Assembly: GCA_946500295.1 (NCBI GenBank)
Contig: CAMMVF010000004.1
Location: forward strand, 62,001-126,000
Origin: an uncultured Clostridia bacterium
GTDB taxonomy: Bacteria > Bacillota > Clostridia > Oscillospirales > Acutalibacteraceae
DNA: 64,000 nucleotides
Direction of reading: 5' to 3'
Positions 50,793-60,250 of this stretch are shown one piece after another; within the stretch, counting starts at the first letter, position 1; the number at the start of each line of letters is the position of its first letter. The position numbers and the translations under genes were made by a program. A model generated the notes under the pieces. It saw nothing but the letters and a program-made list of their open reading frames with translations. It was not told where the DNA came from and did no database searches.

Positions 50793-51374
50793 TTACTGCT
50801 CGTCCAAGGTGAGCGAATATGCCGGCAAAAATTCCTCCATAAATATTTTTGCCTCCTCAAGATCGAGTTTTTCAATGGCTGCTTTTATGGAATCTCTTGC
50901 TGTGAGAAACTCCTTGTTCCCAAGTTTTAACTCCTCTGTACACTTGATTAAAGCCGAGAGCTTATCTGCGGCTTTGACATATTTGTATGTTTCTGGGTCG
51001 TCCTCGGCGTTTGCTATTATCGGCTCGTACTCCTCCCGGAGATCTTCCGGCAGCCTTGCAAGCAGCTTGTCTGCGGCAGCTGATTCGATCTCTCTGTATG
51101 CTTGCTTGATTTGGCTGTTGTAGTATTTTATCGGAGTGGGCAAGTCGCCCGTGATAATCTCGCTGCAATCGTGAAAAATAGCCAAAACCGCTATGTGCTC
51201 GGCGTCAATATTCTTATTCAGCCTTTTGTTTCCTATTACGGCAAGGCAGTGGGCTATTATAGCGGTTTCCAAGCTGTGCTCGCTTATGTTTTCCTGCTGG
51301 GTGCAGTTCATCAGCCCCCAGCGGTTTATATATTTCATGCGAGATAGCATTGCAAAAAATGTATAATTTTTCAT
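50793..51374 (-). CDS. yfbR: HD-domain 5'-nucleotidase, YfbR-like
   Basis: 193 residues from the ATG at 51374 (GGAGG five bases upstream; the earlier ATG lies before the site). The HD motif runs ENISEHSLETAIIAH, AIFHDCSEIITGDLPTPIKY and KAADKLSALIKC, as in YfbR, which removes phosphate from deoxyribonucleoside 5'-monophosphates. The Asp and His ligands are complete. The protein would balance dNMP pools; it stands alone. Confidence 0.9.
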   Translation of the reverse strand: MKNYTFFAMLSRMKYINRWGLMNCTQQENISEHSLETAIIAHCLAVIGNKRLNKNIDAEHIAVLAIFHDCSEIITGDLPTPIKYYNSQIKQAYREIESAAADKLLARLPEDLREEYEPIIANAEDDPETYKYVKAADKLSALIKCTEELKLGNKEFLTARDSIKAAIEKLDLEEAKIFMEEFLPAYSLTLDEQ

Positions 51375-51490
51375 CTCGTCCTCCATGTATTTTAAATCTC
51401 AACAACATTTTACACTAAAACCTCTGAGCTTTTCAATAATAAATTATTTGTTAAAAATTCTCAAAGTAGTGTAACACCGCGACTTTTTGT

Positions 51491-51498
51491 GCTATAAT
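51491..51498 (+). promoter_or_regulatory. extended -10 promoter of the yfhO-like gene
   Basis: TGCTATAAT is an extended -10 element about 100 bases before the TTG start at 51600. The -35 region is weak, which is normal for this promoter type. Confidence 0.55.
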
Positions 51499-51599
51499 AT
51501 ACAAGTTAAAATGAGGTATAATGTAAAATTTTCCCCGGGCAAAGACCGTGAACCGGATATCGTCATAAGTATTCAGCTCGGGTAAGGGAGGGCTGCGAT

Positions 51600-54152
51600 T
51601 TGAAGGCTGCAAGGCTTGAGCCGAGAGCGACTTTAAAGAAAAAATACGGCTGCCGTGCCTTTTTTATAACAATGTTGATGGCGGCAATAATGTTTTTGCT
51701 GTTTATAATATATGACGACGGGCTGTTTTTGTACTATGGCGACTTTAACGTGCAGCAGATTCCGTTTTACCAGATGATTCACGACTCAATTCTCGAGGGC
51801 AATATCGGTTGGAGTCACACAACCGACCTCGGGGCAAATATCATCGGCTCTTACAGCTTTTACAACCTGGGAAGTCCGTTTTTCTGGATTACCTTGCTGT
51901 TTCCAAGTCAGGCAGTGCCGTATTTGATGGCGCCTCTGCTGATTTTGAAGATGAGCTTTGCCTCGCTTGGGGCGTATATCTTTACACGCCGCTATGTCAG
52001 AAATAAAGACCTTGCGGTTATTGCAGGCATACTATACGCCTTTTCGGGCTTTTCGATTTACAACATTTTTTTCAACCACTTTCACGAGGCTATTTTGATT
52101 TTCCCGTTTCTGCTGGCGGCTTTTGACGAATACATGATAAACGGGAGAAAAGGCGTGGTTGCGGTTGCTGTTTTTGCCGCCTGCCTTTTCAACTATTACT
52201 TCTTCGTAGGTCAAGTAGTCTTTGTGGTTATCTATTGGTTTTTGCGTGTTTTAACAGGCGGTTATAAGGTTACGCTCAGAAGCTTTATCCGCCTCGCAAT
52301 AGAAATACTCATAGGCTTTTGCGCTACGGCGGTGCTGCTTGTGCCGACGGTGCTGGCGGTCATCCAAAATCCAAGGGTGTCAAACGCACCCGACGGCTGG
52401 AGCGCATTGCTTTATACTCCTGTACAGAGGTATATGCACATTTTCACAAGCCTGTTCTTCCCACCGGATATACCCGCCCGTCCGAACTTTACACCCGACT
52501 CAAATTCAAAGTGGGCGAGTATTGCGGCTTGGGTGCCGCTGTTCGGCATGACGGGAACCATAGCCTTTTTACAGACGAAAAGTTACAAAAACTGGATAAA
52601 GAAGCTTTTTGTTTTGTTGATTGTATTTGCCTTTGTGCCGATATTAAACAGTGCTTTCCAAGGCTTCAATTCAACCTACTATGCACGCTGGTTTTATATG
52701 CTGACGTTGATAATGTGCCTGGCAACCGTTTCGGCGCTCGACAGCGCTGATATAAACTGGAAGCGGGCTTTGGGCTGGACGACGGTTATTACAGTTGGGG
52801 TCGCTGTGGCGATAGGCTTTATGCCGCAAACCCACACCGACAGCGAGACCGAGGAGAAAACCGTCGAATACGGACTTTACGCCTATGCCGACAGGTTCTG
52901 GGCTTATGTGGCGATAGCGCTTATCTGTATTGCTGTGCTGTTTGTGCTTCTCAGGCTTTGGAGGAAAAACCGCCGCAGCTTTGTCAGGGCATGCTATGTG
53001 TCGGTCGGCGTTGTTTGCGTGGTTTATTCCATGTATCTGCTCGGCTTGGGTAAATCCCACGGCTATGACACTCATAACTACCTCATTCCCAACGTAATAA
53101 ATAAACAGGAGCAGATGAGTATGGCCGATGAGGATAATATGAGGAGCGACTTTTACGAGTGCATGGACAATGTTGCCATGTTCTATCAGATTCCGACAAT
53201 TCAGGCATTTCACAGCATTGTGCCGGGTTCTGTGATGGAGTTTTATCCCGCTGTCGGTGTGACAAGGGACGTCGGCTCCCGTCCTGACTGCTCGACCTAT
53301 GGGCTGAGGAGTTTTCTCAGTGTGAAGTATCTTTTTGATTATGCTGAGGACAGCGAATCATTTGAAAACTCCGACGGCGAGACTGCAATGCCCGGATACA
53401 AGTATATTGGAATGAAAAACGGCTACGCTGTTTATGAGAATGAAAATTATATTCCGATGGGATATAACTTTGATAAGTTTATTTCCGAGGATGATTTTTA
53501 CGATGTTACAACCTCCAGCCGCCACCTTGCCCTGCTCAAAGCTATGGTACTGACTGATGAGCAGATTGAAAAGTACTCGGATATAGTGTCCGACAACCTT
53601 ACTGACGGCGAGGACTTCCGCTACACGGTTTCTGAATATACAAGCGATTTCGAGGATAGAAATGAGCTTACCTGCTCTGAGTTTGAATACACAAATTCGG
53701 GATTTAATGCAACCGCAGACCTGACCGAGCACGAGGGCGACACGCTGATGTTCTTTTCCGTACCCTATGAGGACGGATGGAGTGCAACCGTAAACGGCGA
53801 GAGTGTGGACATCGAGAAGGTAAGCGTCGGGTTTATGGCTGTTCGAGTCAATGGCGGCGAGGTAAACGAGATAGTATTTACCTATGAAACCCCGGGGCTG
53901 AAGGTAGGAATTGTAATATCCGCCTTATCCGCAGCGGCGTTTGTGTTGTACCTGATTTTGTCAAGAAAACACAAAAGCAAGCATGCAGACCACCGAGCGG
54001 TTTTCCTTGTGAAGTCCCGTGAAAAAAGCAGAGCTTTGGGGCAGGGGTGTGTGAGGATTAAGCGGAGATCCAACCTGAATAAAGCCGACGACGGTGATGT
54101 AAATACAGCTTACACCCCGCAAGATGATGAAACGGATATAAGCAAAATATAA
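51600..54152 (+). CDS. yfhO: YfhO-family membrane protein
   Basis: 850 residues, TTG start with GGGAGGG seven bases before it. About 12 membrane helices lie before residue 500 and one near 775-795. The opening blocks DDGLFLYYGDFNVQQIPFYQ and GSYSFYNLGSPFFW are typical of YfhO. An outside domain of about 270 residues lies between the last helices. YfhO of Bacillus is needed to add sugars to lipoteichoic acid. It begins a group of genes for wall polymers. The final Arg/Lys-rich tail is cytoplasmic. Confidence 0.93.
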   Translation: MKAARLEPRATLKKKYGCRAFFITMLMAAIMFLLFIIYDDGLFLYYGDFNVQQIPFYQMIHDSILEGNIGWSHTTDLGANIIGSYSFYNLGSPFFWITLLFPSQAVPYLMAPLLILKMSFASLGAYIFTRRYVRNKDLAVIAGILYAFSGFSIYNIFFNHFHEAILIFPFLLAAFDEYMINGRKGVVAVAVFAACLFNYYFFVGQVVFVVIYWFLRVLTGGYKVTLRSFIRLAIEILIGFCATAVLLVPTVLAVIQNPRVSNAPDGWSALLYTPVQRYMHIFTSLFFPPDIPARPNFTPDSNSKWASIAAWVPLFGMTGTIAFLQTKSYKNWIKKLFVLLIVFAFVPILNSAFQGFNSTYYARWFYMLTLIMCLATVSALDSADINWKRALGWTTVITVGVAVAIGFMPQTHTDSETEEKTVEYGLYAYADRFWAYVAIALICIAVLFVLLRLWRKNRRSFVRACYVSVGVVCVVYSMYLLGLGKSHGYDTHNYLIPNVINKQEQMSMADEDNMRSDFYECMDNVAMFYQIPTIQAFHSIVPGSVMEFYPAVGVTRDVGSRPDCSTYGLRSFLSVKYLFDYAEDSESFENSDGETAMPGYKYIGMKNGYAVYENENYIPMGYNFDKFISEDDFYDVTTSSRHLALLKAMVLTDEQIEKYSDIVSDNLTDGEDFRYTVSEYTSDFEDRNELTCSEFEYTNSGFNATADLTEHEGDTLMFFSVPYEDGWSATVNGESVDIEKVSVGFMAVRVNGGEVNEIVFTYETPGLKVGIVISALSAAAFVLYLILSRKHKSKHADHRAVFLVKSREKSRALGQGCVRIKRRSNLNKADDGDVNTAYTPQDDETDISKI

Positions 54153-54191
54153 TTGATATAAGATATATTTTATGTTTTAGGAGATGAGGTA

Positions 54192-55556
54192 ATGGTATTC
54201 GGCGAGAAAATACTGAATTATAAAGAGGATATTTTAAGAGATCTTGAAAAGCTGGTTGCTATACGTTCGGTAGCCTCTCAGTCTGAGGAGGAGACAAAGG
54301 CGGCTTTGGACTTTATACTTCAAAGAGCGGCTGAAATGGGGCTTGATAGCGAGTGCGTCGATGATATCGCCGCCCATGTTCAGTACGGTGAGGGAGGAAA
54401 GCTCTGCGGAGTGCTCACCCACCTGGACGTAGTCCCAGCAGGAGCCGGCTGGAGCAGCGACGCCTTTGCTCTGGATCGGCGTGACGGAAGGCTTTACGGC
54501 AGAGGCGTAGCCGATGACAAGGGTGCGGCCATAGTTGCGCTTTATTGCTTGAAAGCCTTGAAGGATGAGGGAGTTAAGGGCAAGAACACCCTGCGTGCAA
54601 TTTACGGCACAAGGGAGGAGGTAGGCATGGAGGATATGAAGGCTTACTTTGCCTCTCACCCCATGCCGGATATGGGATTTACCCCCGACAGCGATTACGG
54701 AATCTGCACCTGTGAGAAGGGTATATTGCAGATAATGGTAGAGGCTGACAGTAATGACGGCACATTTTTAAATGAGTTCCGTGCGGGCAACGCTTTGAAT
54801 GCAGTTCCCGACAAGGCATGGGTTTTGCTCGACTGTTCAGAATCAGATGAGCACCAGCTTTACCGCTTTGCCGACGCAAGACCGCAGGTGGATTTTGAGT
54901 TTAAATTTACGATTGACGGAATGATGATAATTGCCACCGGTAAGGCAGCCCATGCCTGCGAGCCTGACAAGGGAGTGAACGCCGCAGCTCAGCTAATAGA
55001 CTTGCTTACGGCGAACTTCGGCTACAACGGCTTGGGTTCATTAATCGGCTTTATTGATTCTGCCATAAGCACGGAGACAAACGGCAACTCCCTAGGAATA
55101 AAAATGCGTGACAGCTCCTCGGGTGCGCTGACGCTGTGCCTGAGCGAGGTGGAGATTTTAGAAAACTCCGCTAGGGCTGCGATTGATATTCGTTATCCTG
55201 TTACAATGGACAGCCAAGCTATACTGTATAGAGTGAGAAAGGCTGCGGAGAAGGAGGGCCTTAAGGTAAAGGTGCTGTGTCATCACCAACCTCTGCATTT
55301 GAGCGAGGACAGTGAGCTTGTCACCCTGCTTAAGGGCTCTTATGAGAAGATAACCGGAGAGCAGCCGAGGATTTATTCCACAGGAGGCGGCACCTATGCC
55401 CGTGAACTCGGCGGCAGGGGAGTAGCTTTCGGTCCGGTGTTCCCTGACGATGAGTGCAATATGCACAACGCAGACGAGTCGCTCGACGAAGAGAAATTCT
55501 TCCTCCACGCTAAAATCTGCCTGCAGGCGATGTATGATATGCTGAACTTTGAATAA
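54192..55556 (+). CDS. pepV: M20-family dipeptidase (PepV/Sapep type)
   Basis: 454 residues. Zinc ligands: His in CGVLTHLDVVPAG, Asp in GRGVADDKGAA, Glu pair in YGTREEVGMED, Asp in FTPDSDYGICTCEKG, and the final His in ECNMHNADESL. The lid domain is inserted between 180 and 380. PepV-type enzymes cut dipeptides with broad specificity, using two Zn or Mn ions. It sits 40 bases after yfhO and just before a DUF975-type membrane protein. Confidence 0.93.
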   Translation: MVFGEKILNYKEDILRDLEKLVAIRSVASQSEEETKAALDFILQRAAEMGLDSECVDDIAAHVQYGEGGKLCGVLTHLDVVPAGAGWSSDAFALDRRDGRLYGRGVADDKGAAIVALYCLKALKDEGVKGKNTLRAIYGTREEVGMEDMKAYFASHPMPDMGFTPDSDYGICTCEKGILQIMVEADSNDGTFLNEFRAGNALNAVPDKAWVLLDCSESDEHQLYRFADARPQVDFEFKFTIDGMMIIATGKAAHACEPDKGVNAAAQLIDLLTANFGYNGLGSLIGFIDSAISTETNGNSLGIKMRDSSSGALTLCLSEVEILENSARAAIDIRYPVTMDSQAILYRVRKAAEKEGLKVKVLCHHQPLHLSEDSELVTLLKGSYEKITGEQPRIYSTGGGTYARELGGRGVAFGPVFPDDECNMHNADESLDEEKFFLHAKICLQAMYDMLNFE

Positions 55557-55568
55557 CGGGTGAAAAAT

Positions 55569-56438
55569 ATGAAGGCTAATGCTCTTGTGAAAAAACAGGC
55601 TCGTCAGAGCCTGAGGGGAAAATGGGGAGTTTTCTCCGCCGCTTTTTTGGCGGTTATAGCTGTTTTGGCGTTTGTAAGCGCTATCGAGACCTTTTATGTG
55701 GTTTTTAATATTTACGGTTTAAGCGCAAAAGAGCTGATGAGCTTGTTTGAACAGCTTCCGTATATGGCGCATGTGGTTTTGGGAATTCATCTTTTGATTA
55801 TTACAGTGTGCCTTTTTTCCTTGCCGCTGCTCACCGGTACTGCAAAAATGTCCATGGACTGTGTCTGCGGCAGGAAAATAAGCTGTGAGGATTTTCTGTG
55901 CTTTTTTACCCGTAGAAAGTTTTTAAATACCCTCTGCTTTAACCTCGGCTTGTATATTCGCAAGCTGGCTTGGCTGGTGATATGCATTTTGCCGTGCGTA
56001 ATCTGTATCGGTGTTGCCTCAATCTACAGCCGAAGCTTAGGTCAGCTTGGTGTTGTTTTGCTTTATATTGCCGGTATTGCGTTGTTGATCGCAGGGCTAA
56101 TAGCTTATATATTTATCTCGGCAAAGTACTTTTTGTCACAGTATCTCTATGCCGGCTCGGACGAAAAACGCCGGCTAAGCGAGCCGATAAGAACATCAAT
56201 AAAATATATGAAGGGCAATCATGACAAGTACTTTAAGCTGGTGATATCCTTTATTCCGTGGCTTGCGCTGTCATTTTTCATTCTTCCGATGTTTTATACC
56301 TATCCCTATATCAATGTGAGCTTTGCAAACAGTGCAAGGTGGCTTATAAAGCTCGGCAAGGAAAAGGAGCGAGCTGAAGCGTTTACCGCAAATATGCCCG
56401 AAAGCTTAGCCGTCCCGGTCGGAGATACGGTATGTTAG
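55569..56438 (+). CDS. DUF975-like integral membrane protein
   Basis: 289 residues from the ATG at 55569 (a GTG three codons earlier is possible). The opening (NALVKKQARQSLRGKWGVFS) and six helices (about 18-42, 70-93, 125-150, 155-190, 225-250 and others) fit the DUF975 family. It overlaps the glycosyltransferase by seven bases. The partner suggests a role in envelope polymer export or lipid handling; that is inference. Confidence 0.75.
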   Translation: MKANALVKKQARQSLRGKWGVFSAAFLAVIAVLAFVSAIETFYVVFNIYGLSAKELMSLFEQLPYMAHVVLGIHLLIITVCLFSLPLLTGTAKMSMDCVCGRKISCEDFLCFFTRRKFLNTLCFNLGLYIRKLAWLVICILPCVICIGVASIYSRSLGQLGVVLLYIAGIALLIAGLIAYIFISAKYFLSQYLYAGSDEKRRLSEPIRTSIKYMKGNHDKYFKLVISFIPWLALSFFILPMFYTYPYINVSFANSARWLIKLGKEKERAEAFTANMPESLAVPVGDTVC

Positions 56439-57523
56439 TTTCTCTGTGTGTTATCGCCTATAACGAGGAGGCGGCGCTTAAGGGCTTGTTCGATAATATA
56501 GCCGCACAAAATTACCCCAAGCCGCAAACACAGATTGTTTTTGTCAACGACTGCTCGACAGACGGTACAAAGCGGCTGATGCAGGGATTTGCTGATAAAT
56601 ACAAAAGCTACCACAGCGTGGTGGTGGCTGATTGCCGGGTGAAATCGCAGGCGGCAGCATGGAACACCGCTATTTTAAATTCTGCGGGTGAGATTATCAT
56701 TCGATTAGACGCCCACAGCACCATACCTGCTAATTTCATCAGCGAAAATGTGAGATGTATCGAAAGCGGCGAGTATGTCTGCGGCGGCGGAAGACCTACA
56801 AAGGCTATGGAGGAAACCCCGTGGCAGATGACCTTGCTTGCTGCGGAGGATTCGCTTTTTGGCAGCTCCTTTGCATGCTATCGCAGAGAGAGCGAAAAAA
56901 GGCGGTATGTCGATTCGGTGTTTCACGCAGCCTACAGGCGCGAGGTTTTCCGCACGGTGGGCGGATTTAATGAGTGCCTGGGTCGCACCGAGGACAACGA
57001 GCTTCACTACCGAATCAGGAAAGCAGGCTATAAAATCTGCTGCGAGCCGAAAATAAAGTCTTACCAGTACATCAGAAGCGGGCTGATTAAGATGATGAAG
57101 CAAAAATATGGCAACGGGCTGTGGGTTGCGCTTACCCTGGGGGTAAGCCCCGGGTGTATATCCCTGTTTCATTTAGCCCCCCTTGCTCTGGTGCTTATGC
57201 TCATTGTGTTCTCGGTTATGGCGGGTCTCGGCTGCGCTGCACCGCTTGTACTGCTTTGCTGTGCCTATCTTTTTTTTGATTTGACTATTACGGCGGGGGT
57301 GTTTATAAACAGAAAAAAATATCTCCAATTCGTCGCACTGCCTGTAATCTTTTCTCTTTTACATCTGTCATACGGAATAGGCAGCCTTGTAGGTATAATC
57401 AAAATGCCGTTTTGGAGGATAAATGCAAGAAAAAAATCCCCGCTGGGAATTCAGCGGGTAAAGGATAAACTTATGAAGGAAGAAGGGGAAAATAATGGAC
57501 TCATCACCCCCGATAAAGCTTGA
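56432..57523 (+). CDS. membrane-bound family 2 glycosyltransferase
   Basis: 363 residues. The GT-A fold starts VSLCVIAYNEEAALKGLFDN, with FVNDCSTDGTKRLM, then the metal-binding acidic site IIIRLDAHSTIP (DAH) and the catalytic block GRTEDNELHYRIRKAG. Three helices (about 245-330) anchor it. It is related to ExoA-like succinoglycan and polysaccharide enzymes. It overlaps the DUF975-like gene upstream and licD downstream (29 bases), so the three form a unit. Confidence 0.9.
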   Translation: MLVSLCVIAYNEEAALKGLFDNIAAQNYPKPQTQIVFVNDCSTDGTKRLMQGFADKYKSYHSVVVADCRVKSQAAAWNTAILNSAGEIIIRLDAHSTIPANFISENVRCIESGEYVCGGGRPTKAMEETPWQMTLLAAEDSLFGSSFACYRRESEKRRYVDSVFHAAYRREVFRTVGGFNECLGRTEDNELHYRIRKAGYKICCEPKIKSYQYIRSGLIKMMKQKYGNGLWVALTLGVSPGCISLFHLAPLALVLMLIVFSVMAGLGCAAPLVLLCCAYLFFDLTITAGVFINRKKYLQFVALPVIFSLLHLSYGIGSLVGIIKMPFWRINARKKSPLGIQRVKDKLMKEEGENNGLITPDKA

Positions 57524-58388
57524 TTTAAACACAATACGACGGCTCCAGCTTAAACAGCTGGATATGCTGAAATATTTTAAGAGCTTTTGCGATGAGCACG
57601 GGTTGTTGTTCTACTTTTGCGGAGGCTGCTGTATTGGAACTCTGCGAAACAAGGGTTTTATCCCTTGGGATGACGACATTGATGTGTTCATGCCCCGAGA
57701 TGATTACGAAAAACTTCCGAAGCTTTGGAAAAAATACTCAAAGGACCCTCGCTTCCTCTGTTTGAAAACTGACGATGAGATTTTTACAGGAAATATATTT
57801 ACAACTATAGTCGATACAAGCTCCACCTGTGTAAAGACAAATCAAGTCAATATCGACGTACCGCACGGACTGGTGATGGATGTGTTTCCCTTGGACGGCT
57901 GTCCCAAAGGATTTAAAAGAAAAATGCAGAAGATTTGGGCTATGGTGTACGGGCTTTTTCTTTCCGAGGTAGTGCCGCAAAACCACGGCGCTGTGATGAG
58001 GCTGGGCGGCAAAGTGCTGCTGGGCGTTTTTCACAGCAGGAAACTCAGAACAAAAATCTGGCGTTTTGCCGAGAAAAAGATGTCGCAATACAAAATTGAC
58101 GACTGCGACTGCATTACTGAACTCTGTGCAGGACCCAAGTATATGGGGCTTGAATATCCGAAGGAGATATTTGAATCTGCCTGTTTAAAGGAGTTCGAGG
58201 GAATGATGATGCCTATTCCCGCAGGCTATGATAATTACCTGAAAATGGCGTTTGGGGATTACATGAAACTTCCGCCGAAAAACTGCAGGGTGCCGCACCA
58301 CGACCTCGCTTACCTGGATTTGGATACGCCGTGCAGGGTTTACGACGGCAAAAATAATAAAACAGTATATTCTACAAAAACCGATTAA
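57495..58388 (+). CDS. licD: LicD-family phosphotransferase
   Basis: 297 residues. The motif FCGGCCIGTLRNKGFIPWDD is followed by DIDVFMPRDDYEKL, the LicD nucleotidyltransferase-like site with DDDID. LicD enzymes move phosphocholine or ribitol phosphate from CDP donors to teichoic acid or glycans. The two genes after it make CDP-ribitol, so transfer of ribitol phosphate (as in FKTN/FKRP relatives) is a reasonable guess. AAGAAGGGG precedes the ATG. Confidence 0.9.
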   Translation: MDSSPPIKLDLNTIRRLQLKQLDMLKYFKSFCDEHGLLFYFCGGCCIGTLRNKGFIPWDDDIDVFMPRDDYEKLPKLWKKYSKDPRFLCLKTDDEIFTGNIFTTIVDTSSTCVKTNQVNIDVPHGLVMDVFPLDGCPKGFKRKMQKIWAMVYGLFLSEVVPQNHGAVMRLGGKVLLGVFHSRKLRTKIWRFAEKKMSQYKIDDCDCITELCAGPKYMGLEYPKEIFESACLKEFEGMMMPIPAGYDNYLKMAFGDYMKLPPKNCRVPHHDLAYLDLDTPCRVYDGKNNKTVYSTKTD

Positions 58389-58439
58389 TAAATTCATAAA
58401 ATCATAAAATAAATTTAAAATAACGGAGGTATAATCTCA

Positions 58440-59159
58440 ATGATATACGGAGCTATACTTGCCGGCGGCAGCGGAACGAGGATGCACATATCCTCAATGC
58501 CGAAGCAGTTTTTGCCGCTTGATAAAAAGCCTATCATCATTCACACTTTGGAAAAAATGCTGACCTGTACCCGCTTCGACGCTATTTATTTGGGGATTCA
58601 CCCCAGCTGGATGTCACACATGACTGATTTGCTGGAGAAGTACGATTTGGATCTGGACAAGATTCACCTTGCGCCGGGCGGAGAGAGCAGAAACGACACA
58701 ATTTTTAATATCATAGACGAGATTGCAAAAGATTTTGGAGCTATTGAGGACAACGATATAATAGTCACCCACGACGCAGTCAGACCATTCGTCACCTTGC
58801 GAATTTTAGAGGACAATATTGAGGCGGCGATAAAATTCGGAGCCTGCGATACGGTGGTTCCTGCGACCGATACGATAGTAAAATCACATGATGGGGTGGA
58901 TATATCCGAAATACCAGACAGGAAGATAATGTATCAGGGACAGACGCCGCAGAGCTTCAACATCAAGCTGTTAAAGGAGCATTACTCAAAGCTAAAGCCC
59001 AGCGAAAAGGCGATACTTACCGATGCGTGTAAAATCTGCGTTATGAGGGGCACACCGGTAAAGCTTGTAGAAGGAGAAATATCCAACATGAAGATAACCA
59101 CGGTCACTGACTACAGGATAGCTCAGGTGCTTGTGGGGGGAGAAAGAGCAAGTGATTAA
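58440..59159 (+). CDS. tarI: ribitol-5-phosphate cytidylyltransferase (TarI; IspD family)
   Basis: 239 residues. Motifs AILAGGSGTRMHISSMPKQF, VTHDAVRPFVT and MYQGQTPQSF are those of the IspD/TarI family. Alone it could be IspD (isoprenoid pathway), but the following gene is a TarJ-type reductase. The pair makes CDP-ribitol from ribulose 5-phosphate. CGGAGG lies upstream. It overlaps tarJ by eight bases. Confidence 0.88.
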   Translation: MIYGAILAGGSGTRMHISSMPKQFLPLDKKPIIIHTLEKMLTCTRFDAIYLGIHPSWMSHMTDLLEKYDLDLDKIHLAPGGESRNDTIFNIIDEIAKDFGAIEDNDIIVTHDAVRPFVTLRILEDNIEAAIKFGACDTVVPATDTIVKSHDGVDISEIPDRKIMYQGQTPQSFNIKLLKEHYSKLKPSEKAILTDACKICVMRGTPVKLVEGEISNMKITTVTDYRIAQVLVGGERASD

Positions 59160-60165
59160 TTATATATATCAGCTGGTAAATCCGCAGTTTATCTCCGTCA
59201 AATATGAGGATACCAATATCGACAGCAACGTTCTCATTCGCCCGAGATATATGTCAATTTGCCGGGCTGACCAGCGCTATTATTTTGGAAACCGAGATTT
59301 AAAGACCCTATCCGAAAAGCTCCCGATGGCGCTCATACATGAGTGCTGCGGTGAAGTGTTGACTGATAAAAGCGGAAGCTTTAAGCCCGGTGATTATGTG
59401 GCGCTGATTCCGAATATTCCGACTAAGGAGCAAAGCGGAATTTACGAAAACTATCGTGAAGGCTCGCATTTTTTATCGAGCGGCTATGATGGATTTATGT
59501 GTGAATTTGTCTCCATGCCGCCCGACAGACTTGTGCCTGTTACGGGTATTCCGATGCAGACGGCTACCATGTGCGAGCTTTTGTCCGTGGCAATCCATGC
59601 CATTAACAGGCTGGATAAGATTGCCCATCAGTACAGAGACACCATCGGAATCTGGGGTGACGGCAGCGTTGCATACGTCATAGCCTGCGCCTTAAAAAAG
59701 AAGATGCCGAAAAGCAAAATAATAGTTGTCGGAAAAAACACAAGGAAGCTGTCGCGGTTTTCCTTTGTGAGCGAAACCTATCTTACTTATAATATTCCGA
59801 ATAATTTAAAAATAGACCACGCCTTTGAATGTGCCGGAGGCGAAGGCTGCTACGACGCAATCAGAGATATTATACACTACATCAGACCCCAGGGCAGCGT
59901 CGGGCTTTTGGGCGTGAGTGAAAACTACGTCGCAATTGATACCAGACATGTTTTGGAAAAGGGGCTCACCCTTATCGGTTGCAGCAGGAGCGGCAGAGAG
60001 GAATTTTTGGAGGCCGCCCAGATGATGAAATGCCAGAAAACTCGACGTCGATTGGGTGCGATAATCTACGAGGATGAGCCTGTAAAGTCTGTTGACGATA
60101 TTCACAGGGTGTTTGCGACGGATTTGAATACTCCGTTTAAAACCGTATTCGAGTGGAGGTTGTAA
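59152..60165 (+). CDS. tarJ: ribulose-5-phosphate reductase (TarJ)
   Basis: 337 residues, GTG start at 59152, nine bases after GGAG; a TTG seven codons earlier lacks spacing. The N-terminus has the TarJ motifs VLIRPRYMSICRADQRYY and KLPMALIHECCGEVL, with zinc ligands Cys, His and Glu. A Rossmann region follows (IGIWGDGSVAYVIACALKKK). The enzyme reduces ribulose 5-phosphate to ribitol 5-phosphate, the substrate of TarI. It overlaps tarI. Confidence 0.9.
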   Translation: MINYIYQLVNPQFISVKYEDTNIDSNVLIRPRYMSICRADQRYYFGNRDLKTLSEKLPMALIHECCGEVLTDKSGSFKPGDYVALIPNIPTKEQSGIYENYREGSHFLSSGYDGFMCEFVSMPPDRLVPVTGIPMQTATMCELLSVAIHAINRLDKIAHQYRDTIGIWGDGSVAYVIACALKKKMPKSKIIVVGKNTRKLSRFSFVSETYLTYNIPNNLKIDHAFECAGGEGCYDAIRDIIHYIRPQGSVGLLGVSENYVAIDTRHVLEKGLTLIGCSRSGREEFLEAAQMMKCQKTRRRLGAIIYEDEPVKSVDDIHRVFATDLNTPFKTVFEWRL

Positions 60166-60172
60166 TTACATC

Positions 60173-60201
60173 TTGACACGAGAGCATTAATGGGATATAA
60201 A
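60173..60201 (+). promoter_or_regulatory. sigma-A promoter of the LCP gene
   Basis: TTGACA (60173-60178) and TATAAA (60196-60201) with a 17-base spacer, immediately after tarJ. Confidence 0.75.
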
Positions 60202-60250
60202 TAAACTCACAGGGCTTTGACATATGAATGTCAGAAAGGAGAAAATGGTA

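Noticed and set aside
58440-59159. IspD (isoprenoid pathway) as the identity of the cytidylyltransferase
   Set aside because: The family fits both, but overlap with a TarJ-type reductase and nearness of licD favour TarI.
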